Source of the DNA: Actinoallomurus purpureus
Lineage (GTDB): Bacteria > Actinomycetota > Actinomycetes > Streptosporangiales > Streptosporangiaceae
Assembly: GCF_024055795.1 (NCBI RefSeq)
Contig: NZ_JAMXMY010000005.1
Coordinates: 62,001 to 126,000 of the forward strand
Length of the DNA: 64,000 nt
Reading direction: 5' to 3'
The position numbers were made by a program, and so were the translations under genes. The notes beneath the pieces are model-generated. The model was not told the origin of the DNA. It saw nothing but the letters and a program-made list of their open reading frames with translations, and ran no database searches. Below, piece by piece: positions 26,948-35,537 of the stretch. Position 1 is the first letter of the stretch. Each line of letters opens with the position of its first letter.

Positions 26948-27576
26948 CGGCGGGACCGGCGCAGGGCGAGCACTCCGCCGCCCGCGGCGATCAGCACGAC
27001 CAGCCCGATCCCGGCGTAGAGGCCGACCGGAGTGCCGGAGTCCTTGTCCTTCTTCCCGGCGGCGGCGGGCGACGCGGTCGCCGTCAGCGTGATGCGGCCG
27101 GGGGCACCGCACGGTCCGAACGCGTCGATGGCGCAGATCAGGCCGCTCTTGTCCGTCTGCACCTTCACGCCCGCCGTCGCGAGAACGTCCGTGCCCGTGG
27201 CGCTCTCCGGAACGATCGCGCAGCTCCGGCCGGCGGACGGCGGCCGCTGATCCTTCGGCGCGTCGGCCGCGTCGCCGTAGTCGACCACGAGGGCGACGCG
27301 CTTCTTGCCCGCCGGAGCGGACGCGGAGCCGCAGATCGCCGCGAAGTCGGGCTTGTCGCGCGGCGGGGTGCCGGTGGTCCCGCTGGATTTGGCGAACCGC
27401 CACCCTTCGACCGCGCCGTCCTTGGGGTGGGCCTGGGCCGGGCCCGTGGTGGCGAACGCCCACGTGTCGCCCTTCGCCTGCCAGTACCCCCAGAACGCGA
27501 CGGCGTCGGCGTGCGCCTCGGGCATGGGGGCGAGCAGCAGGGCGGAGACGAGGAGACCGGCTGCGATCTTCGGCAT
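26944..27576 (-). CDS. Secreted, C-terminally anchored protein of the cobalamin ECF operon (SCO2322-like)
   Basis: A 210-residue protein, first in the operon. It has a signal peptide (KIAAGLLVSALLLAPMPEAHA), an exported domain beginning VAFWGYWQA with four cysteines that could form two disulfides, and a C-terminal membrane helix (GLYAGIGLVVLIAAGGGVLAL) followed by RRSRR. The layout and position match the 'SCO2322 family' seen beside ECF genes in Streptomyces (recalled, not searched). Its place behind the riboswitch suggests an extracytoplasmic role in capturing a corrinoid, which is inference. ATG 27576 has AAAGG at 6 nt. Confidence 0.75.
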   Translation of the reverse strand: MPKIAAGLLVSALLLAPMPEAHADAVAFWGYWQAKGDTWAFATTGPAQAHPKDGAVEGWRFAKSSGTTGTPPRDKPDFAAICGSASAPAGKKRVALVVDYGDAADAPKDQRPPSAGRSCAIVPESATGTDVLATAGVKVQTDKSGLICAIDAFGPCGAPGRITLTATASPAAAGKKDKDSGTPVGLYAGIGLVVLIAAGGGVLALRRSRR

Positions 27577-27685
27577 GGGCGCCTTTCTGAGGAGAAGGCG
27601 GTCCCGGGTGAAGCGGGCGCGCGAGATGCCGCACGCGCCCGGACTCCATCCGCAGACCACGACGGAACAACGGAGCCGCTCGCGC

Positions 27686-27785
27686 CGGCGCGGGCATTCC
27701 GGCTCGCCGCCGGGCGGGACGCCCTGCGGCCTACGGTTGCGGGTCAGCGCCGGACTTCGACCGGCTTTCCCCACGACGGCGCGTG
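27686..27785 (-). promoter_or_regulatory. Cobalamin riboswitch
   Basis: On the minus strand the leader contains GGGAAAGCCGGT, then AGTCCGGCGCTGACCCGC and the B12 box core CTGACCCGCAACCGTAG (about 27731-27747), and further on GAGCCGGAATGCCCGC as the closing segment. This order is the adenosylcobalamin riboswitch. It lies ~110 bp upstream of the first gene of the ECF-cobU-cobS operon, so cobalamin should switch the operon off. Exact ends and the expression platform were not determined. Confidence 0.92.
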
Positions 27786-27857
27786 TGCTGCTGCCGACGA
27801 GTTGACCACGGGGTGCTCGACCACGTCAAAACCACCGGCACCGGTAACCTGCGGATC

Positions 27858-28784
27858 ATGAGCGACCTCCCGCGCGATCCCTGGCAGCCGCCGGAGGGCA
27901 CACCGCCGCACGGAGCCCCGCAGCCGGCGCCTCCTCCCTACACCCCACCGCCGGGCCCGCCGCCCGGACCGGGCATGCCGGGACCGCAGTACGGACCGGG
28001 TATGCCCGGCGCGCCGTACGGACCGGGCGCGCCGTACAGACCGGGCGCGCCGTACGCGCCGGGCCCGTACGGGCCTCCGCCCGGAGGCCGGGGCGGCCGG
28101 ACCGGCCTCGTCGTCGGACTCGTCGCCGGGGGACTGGTCCTGGTCGTCGGTGTGGCGGTCACCGCGTTCCTCCTGCTGCGCGACGGCGGCGGCAAGGTCG
28201 CCGGACCGAGCGCGCTGCCCGGCGGAGTCCTGGTCTCCCTGGACGGCGGCGCGAGCACCGCGACGGTGGCCGCCCGGGGAGTGAGCCGGCCGGTGGTGGA
28301 CGTGTACGAGGACTTCCAGTGCCCGCCGTGCAAGACGTTCCACGACACCGACGACGGGACCCTCCGGACGCTCGCGGCCGAGCGCAAGGCCGTGATCGTG
28401 TACCACCCGATGGTGATCTTCAGCACGGAACCGATGGCCGGGAGCTCCACGCGGGCGGCCGCCGCGATCCGCTGCGCCACCGACGGCCTCCACTGGCTGG
28501 CGTACCAGGACCAGCTGTTCGCCCACCAGGGGCCGGAGACGTCGACCGGGTTCACCGTCACCGACCTGGCGGCGTACGGCTCCGCGGCGGGCATCACCTC
28601 CACGGGCTTCGCCTCCTGCGTGCGCGACCAGGAGCACGCGGCGGAGGCACAGGCGGCCAGTCGGACCGCCGTCCAGAAGGGTGTCAGCAGCACGCCCACC
28701 GTCCTGGTGAACGGCACGAAGCTGAGTTCGAGTGAGACGCTGACCCCCGACGGGCTGCGGCGCGCGGTCGAGGCGGCCGGCTGA
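27858..28784 (+). CDS. Membrane-anchored DsbA-like thioredoxin-fold protein
   Basis: A 308-residue protein starting at ATG 27858 (MSDLPRDPW). The N-terminus is a Pro/Gly/Tyr-rich cytoplasmic tail with repeated GMPG and GAPY blocks (~15-78), then one membrane helix at ~82-107. The extracytoplasmic thioredoxin fold has the active site CPPC (155-158) in VYEDFQCPPCKTF and the cis-proline region SSTPTVLVNG. It is probably a thiol oxidoreductase acting on exported proteins. It is divergent from the cobalamin operon. Confidence 0.88.
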   Translation: MSDLPRDPWQPPEGTPPHGAPQPAPPPYTPPPGPPPGPGMPGPQYGPGMPGAPYGPGAPYRPGAPYAPGPYGPPPGGRGGRTGLVVGLVAGGLVLVVGVAVTAFLLLRDGGGKVAGPSALPGGVLVSLDGGASTATVAARGVSRPVVDVYEDFQCPPCKTFHDTDDGTLRTLAAERKAVIVYHPMVIFSTEPMAGSSTRAAAAIRCATDGLHWLAYQDQLFAHQGPETSTGFTVTDLAAYGSAAGITSTGFASCVRDQEHAAEAQAASRTAVQKGVSSTPTVLVNGTKLSSSETLTPDGLRRAVEAAG

Positions 28785-28821
28785 GCCTGTCGGCCGAGCC
28801 TGTATGAGAGTGAGGAGAACG

Positions 28822-29034
28822 ATGCCCTGGAGCTGGCGGTACGAGAAGACCGACGGGACGCCGGTGGAGGCCCCCGGCTTCGGCGAGGAGACCTGGACCA
28901 CCCAGGCCGACGCGGAGTCCTGGGTGGGGGAGAACTGGCGGAGTCTCCTGGAGGCGGGAGTCGACCAGGTCAGCCTCCTGGAGGACGGACGGGTCGAGTA
29001 CGGCCCGATGAGCCTGCACCCCGAAGGAGGCTGA
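28822..29034 (+). CDS. Small conserved-looking acidic protein
   Basis: A 70-residue protein (MPWSWRYEKTDGTPVE...) beginning at ATG 28822 with GAGGAG upstream. It is acidic and Trp-rich, with AESWVGENWRSLLEAGVDQV as a probable helix followed by a beta hairpin. I recall similar ~70-residue hypothetical proteins in actinomycetes, but no function. It follows the DsbA-like gene by 37 bp and is probably in the same transcript. Confidence 0.6.
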   Translation: MPWSWRYEKTDGTPVEAPGFGEETWTTQADAESWVGENWRSLLEAGVDQVSLLEDGRVEYGPMSLHPEGG

Positions 29035-29204
29035 CCGGCCCCGGGCGCGGGGGAGCAGGCACCCGCCCGCGCGCCCGGTCGGTCACGGCCACGGCGACAG
29101 CCCCCTGACCTGCGCCTTCTCCCTTCTCCCAGCGTGTCGGCGGAGTAGGGTGAGACTCATGGCAGGCAACGCTTGCACGGCGTCCGCCTCAAGGGGGTAG
29201 GCGG

Positions 29205-30296
29205 GTGTCCGCCGCCGTCGGCATCCGTCTCGTACGGCTGCGGCAGGCGGCCTGCGCGGGGCCGCGGATCCTGCTCACCGCCGCGCTGTACTACGGGACG
29301 GCGCGGTTGGGGCTGCTGCTGGCACTCGTGAATGAGCAGGTCACCCCGCTCTGGCTGCCGACCGGTGTCGCCGTCTGCTGTCTGCTGATGCTGGGGCTGC
29401 GGACCTGGCCGGGCGTCGCGGTCGCGGCGTTCGCGGTGAACGCGGCGATCGGGCCGACCCTGCCGGCCGTCTTGGGGATAACCGCGGGCAACACCCTGGC
29501 GCCCCTGTGCTCCTGCCTGCTGCTGCGGAGGGCGGGCTTCCGATGTGAGCTGGACCGCCTGAGAGACGCCCTTTCGCTGATATTCCTTGGCGCCTTCGCC
29601 GGCATGCTCGTCAGCGCCACTGCGGGGGCATCGGCCCTGGTCCTGTCCGGAGCCGTACCCGCCGAGGGCCTGCCGAGCACCCTGGCGGTGTGGTGGACCG
29701 GAGACACGATGGGCGTGCTGGTGATGGTCCCGCTGGTGATGGCCGTACGGTCGACGGGCCTGCCCAGGTTCGGCGCGGTCCGCTGGGCGGAGGTCGCGGT
29801 CCTGCTGGGCGGCACGCTGTGCGCCGCGGTCTTCGTCACCCGGGCGCCCTACCAGCTGCTCTTCCTCGTCTTCCCCATCCTGATCTGGGCCGCCTTCCGC
29901 TTCGGGCACCTCGGTGCGGCGTTCTGCGTCCTCATCGTCTCGGTCAGCGCGACTCTCGCCGCGGTGCACCGTGCCGGTCCGTTCGCCGACAAGGGGCTGC
30001 TGCACGCCATGCTCAACCTGCAGCTGTTCAACGGCACCGTCGCGTTGACCTCACTCCTGCTCGCCGCGGTGATCCTCCAGCGTGACGCCGCCTGCCGGGA
30101 TCTCGAGCACGTGGCCCAGAACCTGACCGCCATGGCCGCCGAACTCGAGCACGGCCATCTGACGCTCAAGGCCATGGCCCTGGACATGCTCCGTGCCCGG
30201 CACGGGGCGGCGCCGCCCGTCTCCCGGACCGGCCCGGAACCCGCCCCGGCCGCCGGGCGCGGCCCGGACGACCCGCCCGTACGCCGCCGAGCGTGA
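29205..30296 (+). CDS. MASE1-domain membrane sensor protein
   Basis: A 363-residue protein consisting mainly of eight or so membrane helices of the MASE1 type (LGLLLALVNEQVTPLWLPTG, then NTLAPLCSCLLLRR and WWTGDTMGVLVMVPLV). A short cytoplasmic coiled segment follows (DLEHVAQNLTAMAAELEHG), then a Pro/Arg-rich tail. MASE1 normally feeds a kinase or cyclic-di-GMP output domain; here none follows, so the protein is either a stand-alone sensor or signals through a partner. GTG 29205 is preceded by AGGGGG. Confidence 0.8.
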   Translation: MSAAVGIRLVRLRQAACAGPRILLTAALYYGTARLGLLLALVNEQVTPLWLPTGVAVCCLLMLGLRTWPGVAVAAFAVNAAIGPTLPAVLGITAGNTLAPLCSCLLLRRAGFRCELDRLRDALSLIFLGAFAGMLVSATAGASALVLSGAVPAEGLPSTLAVWWTGDTMGVLVMVPLVMAVRSTGLPRFGAVRWAEVAVLLGGTLCAAVFVTRAPYQLLFLVFPILIWAAFRFGHLGAAFCVLIVSVSATLAAVHRAGPFADKGLLHAMLNLQLFNGTVALTSLLLAAVILQRDAACRDLEHVAQNLTAMAAELEHGHLTLKAMALDMLRARHGAAPPVSRTGPEPAPAAGRGPDDPPVRRRA

Positions 30297-30389
30297 GCAC
30301 CGACGCCTCGCCGCCGAGCGGCGCCCGGCCGGCCGCGGGTTCTGCGGCTTGCCTCCGTCGGCCTCGGCCGGACGCGAAGGCGCGGTCGC

Positions 30390-31388
30390 CTACGGGCGCT
30401 GCGGCGGGCTGACGGTCTTGGCCGGGTCGCGTTCGACGACCGGCTCGAGGATGTCGTCGATGCGCTGCAGCAGTTCGGCGTCGAGCGTGACGCCGGCCGC
30501 CTTCACGTTGTCCCGCACCTGCTCCGGACGGGACGCGCCGATGATGGCGGACGAGACGTTGGGGTTCTGCAGGACCCAGGCGACGGCGAGCTGCGCCATC
30601 GACAGGCCCGCCTCCTCCGCGAGCGGCGTGAGCCGCTGTACACGGGTCAGCACGTCGTCATTGAGGAACCGCTGGATGAACGCCGAACCGCTCTCGTCGG
30701 TGGCGCGTGAGCCCGCGGGCGGGGCGGTGCCCGGCTGGTACTTACCGGTCAGCACCCCCTGGGCGATCGGCGACCAGACGATCTGCCCGACGCCCTCCTT
30801 CTCGGACAGTGGTACGACCTCGGACTCGATCACCCGCCAGAGCATGTTGTACTGCGGCTGGTTGGAGATGATCCGGTCGAGCCCCATCTCGTCGGCGATC
30901 TTGAGCGCCCGCGCGATCTCCTCGGCGCGCCACTCCGACACACCGATGTAGAGCACCTTGCCCTGGCGTACGAGGTCGTCGAAGGTCTTGAGGGTCTCCT
31001 CGAGCGGAGTCTCGTGGTCGAACCGGTGCGCCTGGTACAGGTCGACGTAGTCGGTCTGCAGACGCCGCAGCGAGCCGTGGATCGACTCGAAGATGTGCTT
31101 GCGGGACAGCCCGCGGTCGTTCGGGCCGGCGCCGGTGGGCCAGTAGACCTTGGTGAAGATCTCCAGGGACTCCCGGCGCTGCCCCTTCAGGGCACGGCCC
31201 AGGACCTCCTCCGCGCGGGTGCCGGCGTAGACGTCCGCGGTGTCGAAGGTGGTGACGCCCTCGTCGAGGGCGGCGTGGACGCACGCGTTGGCGGCGTCCT
31301 CCTCCACCTGGGAGCCGTGCGTGATCCAGTTGCCGTACGAGATTTCGCTGACCATGAGGCCGCTGCGGCCCAAATGACGGAACTCCAT
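30390..31388 (-). CDS. Aldo/keto reductase
   Basis: A 332-residue TIM-barrel NADPH-dependent oxidoreductase resembling the AKR6/YghZ-Kv-beta branch. The catalytic residues are visible: Asp and Tyr in FDTADVYAGT, Lys in EIFTKVYWP and His in LYQAHRFD. The C-terminal cofactor segment SSAIIGASRPEQVRDN is present. Such enzymes reduce aldehydes and ketones, often methylglyoxal-type toxic products. It is convergent with the MASE1 gene and 23 bp downstream of the DUF3043 gene. Confidence 0.92.
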   Translation of the reverse strand: MEFRHLGRSGLMVSEISYGNWITHGSQVEEDAANACVHAALDEGVTTFDTADVYAGTRAEEVLGRALKGQRRESLEIFTKVYWPTGAGPNDRGLSRKHIFESIHGSLRRLQTDYVDLYQAHRFDHETPLEETLKTFDDLVRQGKVLYIGVSEWRAEEIARALKIADEMGLDRIISNQPQYNMLWRVIESEVVPLSEKEGVGQIVWSPIAQGVLTGKYQPGTAPPAGSRATDESGSAFIQRFLNDDVLTRVQRLTPLAEEAGLSMAQLAVAWVLQNPNVSSAIIGASRPEQVRDNVKAAGVTLDAELLQRIDDILEPVVERDPAKTVSPPQRP

Positions 31389-31411
31389 ATCCGAAACCCT
31401 AGAACGCCGGG

Positions 31412-31999
31412 TCAGATCTGGTCCTTCTGCCCCGGCTTCAGGCGGGGCTGCGGCATCCGGAACCGGCGGATCTGCATCGACCGGGTCGCGGTGTAGAAGC
31501 CGAGGCCGCGGACGTTGTCCTCCGGAAAGCGCTCCTGGGCGAGCTTCTTCACGCGCCTGCCGAGGTAGATCGACTCGCCGACGATCAGGACGAGCATGAC
31601 CGGCCAGCCGAACTGGTAGACGTACGTCTTGATGGTCACCGGCGTGACCATCGCCAGCAGGAGGATCAGCAGGGTGAGGTACATGAAGTACTCGCCGAAC
31701 GTACGCCGGGAGTCGACGAAGTCGCGGGCGAGCCGGCGGGCCGGCCCCTGGTCGCGTTTGGGCAGGTAGCGGTCGTCACCGCGGGCCATGCCCTCCTTGG
31801 CCTTCTGTCGCTCACGGGCCTGCCGCCCGCGGGCGTGCTGGTAGGCCTCCTTGCGGGTGCGCGGCGCGGTGATCGGCTGGCGGTTGCGCTTCTGTGCCTC
31901 GCTGCGCTTGGGCGTGGGGCGGCCCTTCCCTCCCGATTTGACGACCTCGGGGTTGGCGGAGGGCTCCTCTGTGGCGGTATCGGTACGACGTCGGAACAC
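31412..31999 (-). CDS. DUF3043 membrane protein
   Basis: A 195-residue protein starting at GTG 31999 (VFRRRTDTATEEP). The N-terminal ~85 residues are strongly basic (KRSEAQKRNRQPITAPRTRKEAY, including PTPKR). Two membrane helices follow at ~110-155 (YLTLLILLLAMVTPVTIKTY and WPVMLVLIVGESIYLG), then a short tail. This matches DUF3043, an actinobacterial family without known function that often sits near this chromosomal block. An upstream ATG at 32032 is less likely because the family starts at VFRR. Confidence 0.85.
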   Translation of the reverse strand: MFRRRTDTATEEPSANPEVVKSGGKGRPTPKRSEAQKRNRQPITAPRTRKEAYQHARGRQARERQKAKEGMARGDDRYLPKRDQGPARRLARDFVDSRRTFGEYFMYLTLLILLLAMVTPVTIKTYVYQFGWPVMLVLIVGESIYLGRRVKKLAQERFPEDNVRGLGFYTATRSMQIRRFRMPQPRLKPGQKDQI

Positions 32000-32120
32000 G
32001 CAGATCAGCCTACCGGCGCTCGCGGCGAACATAATGACTGTCTTGAGCGTTAACGCGTAGGGTGGTCAGCGAACCCCAGCAGCGTTGTGAGGCATCAGCA
32101 GAAGGGACCGGCCACGCGCG

Positions 32121-32933
32121 ATGAGCGTGATGAAGCGTATGTCGATGATCTTCAAGTCCAAGGCCAACAAGGCGCTGGACAAGATGGAAGATCCTCGCGA
32201 GACCCTTGACTACTCCTATCAGCGTCAGCTTGAGATGCTGCAGAAGGTCCGCCGGGGCGTCGCGGACGTCGCCACGTCCCGCAAACGTCTTGAGCTGCAG
32301 ATCAACCAGCTGGAGGGCGAGCAGCGCAAGCGCACCGACCAGGCCAAGCAGTTCCTGCAGGCGGGCCGTGAGGACATGGCCCGTGAGGCGCTGGGCCGGC
32401 GTACCGCGCTGGAGAGCCAGCTGAACGACCTGCGCGCCCAGTATCAGCAGCTGCAGGGCGAGGAGGAGAAGCTGACGCTCGCCTCTCAGCGGCTGCAGGC
32501 CAAGGTCGACTCCTTCCGTACGCGCAAGGAGACGATCAAGGCCACCTACACGGCGGCCGAGGCGCAGACCAGGATCAATGAGGCGTTCTCCGGCATCTCT
32601 GAGGAGATGGGCGACGTCGGCCTGGCGATCCAGCGCGCCGAGGAGAAGACCGAGAACATGAAGGCGCGCGCCGGCGCCATCGACGAGCTCCTCGCCTCGG
32701 GCGCGCTGGAGGACTACTCCGGTCCCCGCGACGACCTTCAGGCCGAGCTCGACCGTATGGGCAGCACCGGCGGCGGCGTCGACCTCGAGCTCGAGCAGAT
32801 GAAGGCGGAGCTCGGCATGGGCCCGCAGAAGCAGCTCGACGCGGCCCCGGGCCAGGCGCAGGGGCAGCACGCCACGCCGCAGCAGCAGGCTCAGCCGCAG
32901 ATCCAGCGGCCGCAGCCGGGGGAGGGGCAGTGA
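32121..32933 (+). CDS. pspA: PspA/IM30-family membrane-stress protein
   Basis: A 270-residue PspA/Vipp1-type protein. An amphipathic N-terminal helix (MKRMSMIFKSKANKALDKME) is followed by the long coiled coil (~30-220), then a Gln/Pro-rich tail. These proteins form ESCRT-III-like assemblies that protect the cytoplasmic membrane. It leads a four-gene set, pspA-pspAA-htpX-pspAB, and pspAA overlaps its stop by 4 bp. Confidence 0.94.
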   Translation: MSVMKRMSMIFKSKANKALDKMEDPRETLDYSYQRQLEMLQKVRRGVADVATSRKRLELQINQLEGEQRKRTDQAKQFLQAGREDMAREALGRRTALESQLNDLRAQYQQLQGEEEKLTLASQRLQAKVDSFRTRKETIKATYTAAEAQTRINEAFSGISEEMGDVGLAIQRAEEKTENMKARAGAIDELLASGALEDYSGPRDDLQAELDRMGSTGGGVDLELEQMKAELGMGPQKQLDAAPGQAQGQHATPQQQAQPQIQRPQPGEGQ

Positions 32934-33208
32934 TCGTCCGGCTGATGGGCGAGGGGCAGCTCGACGTCGCAGACGGCGACCTGTCCGCCCTCAACGACCT
33001 CGACGCCGAGCTCGAGAAGGCGATCGAGTCCGGCGACGAGGAGCGGTTCCGCGGTGCGCTGCACGCACTGCTGGAGCGGGTGCGGACCGTCGGCAAGCCG
33101 CTTCCGCCGGAGGAGCTGGAGCCGTCGGACCTGATCCTGCCGCCCGCGGACGCGACCATGGAGGAGGTCCGCGCGATGCTGGGCGACGAAGGACTCATCC
33201 CCGACTGA
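32930..33208 (+). CDS. pspAA: PspA-associated protein PspAA
   Basis: A 92-residue acidic protein beginning MIVRLMGEGQLDVADGDL and ending MEEVRAMLGDEGLIPD, the pattern of PspAA, a small domain found only next to pspA in actinobacteria and some other bacteria. GTG 32930 overlaps the pspA stop (GTGA), which indicates coupled translation and probably a fixed ratio to PspA. The biochemical role is unknown. Confidence 0.88.
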   Translation: MIVRLMGEGQLDVADGDLSALNDLDAELEKAIESGDEERFRGALHALLERVRTVGKPLPPEELEPSDLILPPADATMEEVRAMLGDEGLIPD

Positions 33209-33330
33209 CCCGTCGTGTCCGACCGACCGGTCTTGTTCGACTGACAGCCATGTTCGACTGACAGTATTGGCACAAAGCGGGCTGGTCCGGACGTTCTACC
33301 TGTGGAAGCGTCGGACGGGAGGAAGGGGAA

Positions 33331-34260
33331 ATGATGGAGCGCTCGCGCTTCGCACCCGACCGAGGGCTCACATCGCGCATGCTGCTGACGATGTTCCTGC
33401 TGGGGTTGCTGTACGTCGCCTTCGTCGGGTTCTTCTTCGTGTACGTGCCACAGCTCTGGCTGGTCGTCCTGGTCATCGCCGTGGCATTCCTCCTCGCCCA
33501 GTACTTCTTCTCCGACCGGCTCGCCCTCTTCGCCATGCACGGGCGCATCGTGTCGGCGGAGGAGGCCCCGGAGCTGCACGGCGTGATCGACCGGATCTGC
33601 GCCCTGTCCGATATGCCGAAGCCGAGGGTGGCGATCGCGGACACCGACGTGCCCAACGCGTTCGCCACCGGACGCAACCAGGGCAACGCCGTGGTGTGCG
33701 TCACCACCGGTCTGCTCCGGCGGCTCGACGTCGTCGAGCTGGAGGCCGTGCTGGCCCACGAGCTGTCCCACGTCGCCCACCGCGACGTCGCGGTCATGAC
33801 CATCGCGTCCTTTCTCGGCATCCTGGCCGGCCTGTTCACCCGATTCGGCCTCGAATGGGGCCTGTGGGGCGGCTTCAACGACCGCGACCGCAACAACAAC
33901 GACCAGAGCACCGCGGTGGTGCTGCTGATCGTGATCGGCGTCAGCGCGGCCGTCTACGCCGTCAGCTTCCTGCTGACCCGCGCCCTGTCGCGCTACCGCG
34001 AACTGTCGGCGGACCGCGCCGCGGCGCTGCTCACCGGGCGGCCGTCCGCCCTCGCGGCGGCGCTGACCAAGGTCACCGGCGAGATGTCCCGCATCCCGAC
34101 CAAGGACCTGCGCGCCGCCGAGCCGTTCAACGCCTTCTACTTCGCGCCGGCCTTCACCAAGGGGTTCAGCATCTCGACGCTCTTCTCCACCCACCCGTCG
34201 CTGGACCAGCGGCTGGCGCAGCTCGCCAAGATCTCCGCCCAGCTCGGCCAGGGAGTCTGA
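33331..34260 (+). CDS. htpX: HtpX-type membrane zinc protease
   Basis: A 309-residue M48B peptidase. Two N-terminal membrane helices (~10-60) precede the catalytic domain with HELSH at 142-146 in VLAHELSHVAHRDVAVM, two more helices, and the third zinc ligand Glu in RYRELSADRAAAL. It degrades damaged membrane proteins. Its place between pspAA and pspAB ties it to envelope-stress control. Confidence 0.94.
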   Translation: MMERSRFAPDRGLTSRMLLTMFLLGLLYVAFVGFFFVYVPQLWLVVLVIAVAFLLAQYFFSDRLALFAMHGRIVSAEEAPELHGVIDRICALSDMPKPRVAIADTDVPNAFATGRNQGNAVVCVTTGLLRRLDVVELEAVLAHELSHVAHRDVAVMTIASFLGILAGLFTRFGLEWGLWGGFNDRDRNNNDQSTAVVLLIVIGVSAAVYAVSFLLTRALSRYRELSADRAAALLTGRPSALAAALTKVTGEMSRIPTKDLRAAEPFNAFYFAPAFTKGFSISTLFSTHPSLDQRLAQLAKISAQLGQGV

Positions 34261-34296
34261 CGTGGGCGGCGCGCTGCTATCGGACCAGGAGTCTTG

Positions 34297-34866
34297 ATGG
34301 GGTTCCTCGACACGCTGCTGGGCCGTTCCAAGCCGAAGAAACCCGACCTCGACCGGCTGTTCGCGCTGCCGACTGCGGCCCTGACCCTGGAGGCCGCGGC
34401 CGGGCTGACGCCCACGGGCGTCGGCGCGGTCTGCTTCCGCGCCGCCGAGGGCGCCGCGTTCGCGCAGATCGAGAAGGACGTGCGCGAACTCCTGGACGCC
34501 GGCGACGGGCCCAAGGTCGAGCTGAGCACCGACACCTACGGCTACACCTGGCTGGTCACCCGGCACGATCCCACCGACATCGGAGGGCTCGTCACCAACA
34601 TCCACGCGGTCAACGCCGCGCTCGAGTCCGGCGGCTTCGGCCCGCAACTGCTGTGCTCGGTGGTGGCCTTCACCGGGCCGGACGCCAAGCGCTTCGGCCT
34701 CGTCTACCTCTACAAGCGCGGCACCTTCTACCCCTTCGCCCCGCTGCCGGGCGAGACGCGGGACAACGCCCTCGAGCTCCAGGTACGCGGCGCGGTCGGC
34801 GCGGACCTGCCGGTCGAGGACGACCTGAGCCGGTGGTTCCCGGTATGGGGCGCACCCGGGCTGTGA
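34297..34866 (+). CDS. pspAB: PspA-associated protein PspAB
   Basis: A 189-residue soluble protein (MGFLDTLLGRSKPKKPDLDR...), the usual length and opening of PspAB. Typical segments are YGYTWLVTRHDPTDIGGLV, VNAALESGGFGPQLLCSV and YLYKRGTFYPFAPL. PspAB occurs beside htpX in psp clusters; its activity is unknown. ATG 34297 is preceded by AGGAG. The following ABC ATPase gene overlaps its stop in GTGA. Confidence 0.88.
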   Translation: MGFLDTLLGRSKPKKPDLDRLFALPTAALTLEAAAGLTPTGVGAVCFRAAEGAAFAQIEKDVRELLDAGDGPKVELSTDTYGYTWLVTRHDPTDIGGLVTNIHAVNAALESGGFGPQLLCSVVAFTGPDAKRFGLVYLYKRGTFYPFAPLPGETRDNALELQVRGAVGADLPVEDDLSRWFPVWGAPGL

Positions 34867-35537
34867 CCTTCGTCCTGGAGGCCGCCGGCGTGCGCCGCGG
34901 CGACACCGTCATCCTCGAGGACATCACCGCGACCATCCGGTCCGGACGCTGCACGGTGATCGCCGGACCCAGCGGCGCCGGCAAGTCGACGCTCCTGCGG
35001 CTGCTCAACCGGATGCTGGACCCGACGACCGGCCGCGTCCTCCTCGACGGCACGCCGCTGGCCGCGCTGGACGTGCTCGCGCTGCGCCGTCGCGTCGGGC
35101 TCGTCGCCCAGCAGCCGACCCTGCTGACCGACGCGGTCCTGGACGACCTGCGGGTCGGCCGCCCCGACCTGACGGAGGAGGAGGCACGCTCCCTCCTCGC
35201 CGAGACGGGCCTGCCGCCCGCCTTCGCCGAGCGACCGACCGCCGGCCTGTCCGGGGGAGAGGCCCAGCGGGTATGCCTGGCCCGCACACTGGCCCTCCGC
35301 CCGGAGGTCCTCCTGCTCGACGAGCCCACCTCCGCCCTCGACCGGGCCAGCGCCGAGGCGATCGAAGGCGTCGTCAACGATCTGCGCGCGGCCGGGGGCA
35401 CCGCCGTCCTGGTCAGCCACGACACGGGTCAGGCACGGCGGCTCGCCGACGACGTGCTCGTCCTGCGCGACGGCCGGCTGGCGGAGCAGGGCCCTCCCGA
35501 GGACGTCGACTACCTGCGGGCCGTGGCGTCGCCGTGA
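34863..35537 (+). CDS. ABC transporter ATPase, FetA-like
   Basis: A 224-residue ABC ATPase with Walker A GPSGAGKST, Q-loop GLVAQQPTLL, signature LSGGEAQRVCLA, Walker B LLLDEPTSALD and the switch His in VLVSHDTGQ. The short length and immediate coupling to a FetB-type permease suggest the FetAB (YbbLM) type, implicated in iron export. GTG 34863 overlaps the pspAB stop; an in-frame ATG at 34845 is an alternative. Confidence 0.88.
   Translation: MTFVLEAAGVRRGDTVILEDITATIRSGRCTVIAGPSGAGKSTLLRLLNRMLDPTTGRVLLDGTPLAALDVLALRRRVGLVAQQPTLLTDAVLDDLRVGRPDLTEEEARSLLAETGLPPAFAERPTAGLSGGEAQRVCLARTLALRPEVLLLDEPTSALDRASAEAIEGVVNDLRAAGGTAVLVSHDTGQARRLADDVLVLRDGRLAEQGPPEDVDYLRAVASP

Noticed and set aside
29157-30005. 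Minus-strand frame opposite the MASE1 gene
   Set aside because: Gln/Arg/Pro/Gly composition without hydrophobic or family pattern; the plus strand encodes a clear membrane protein.
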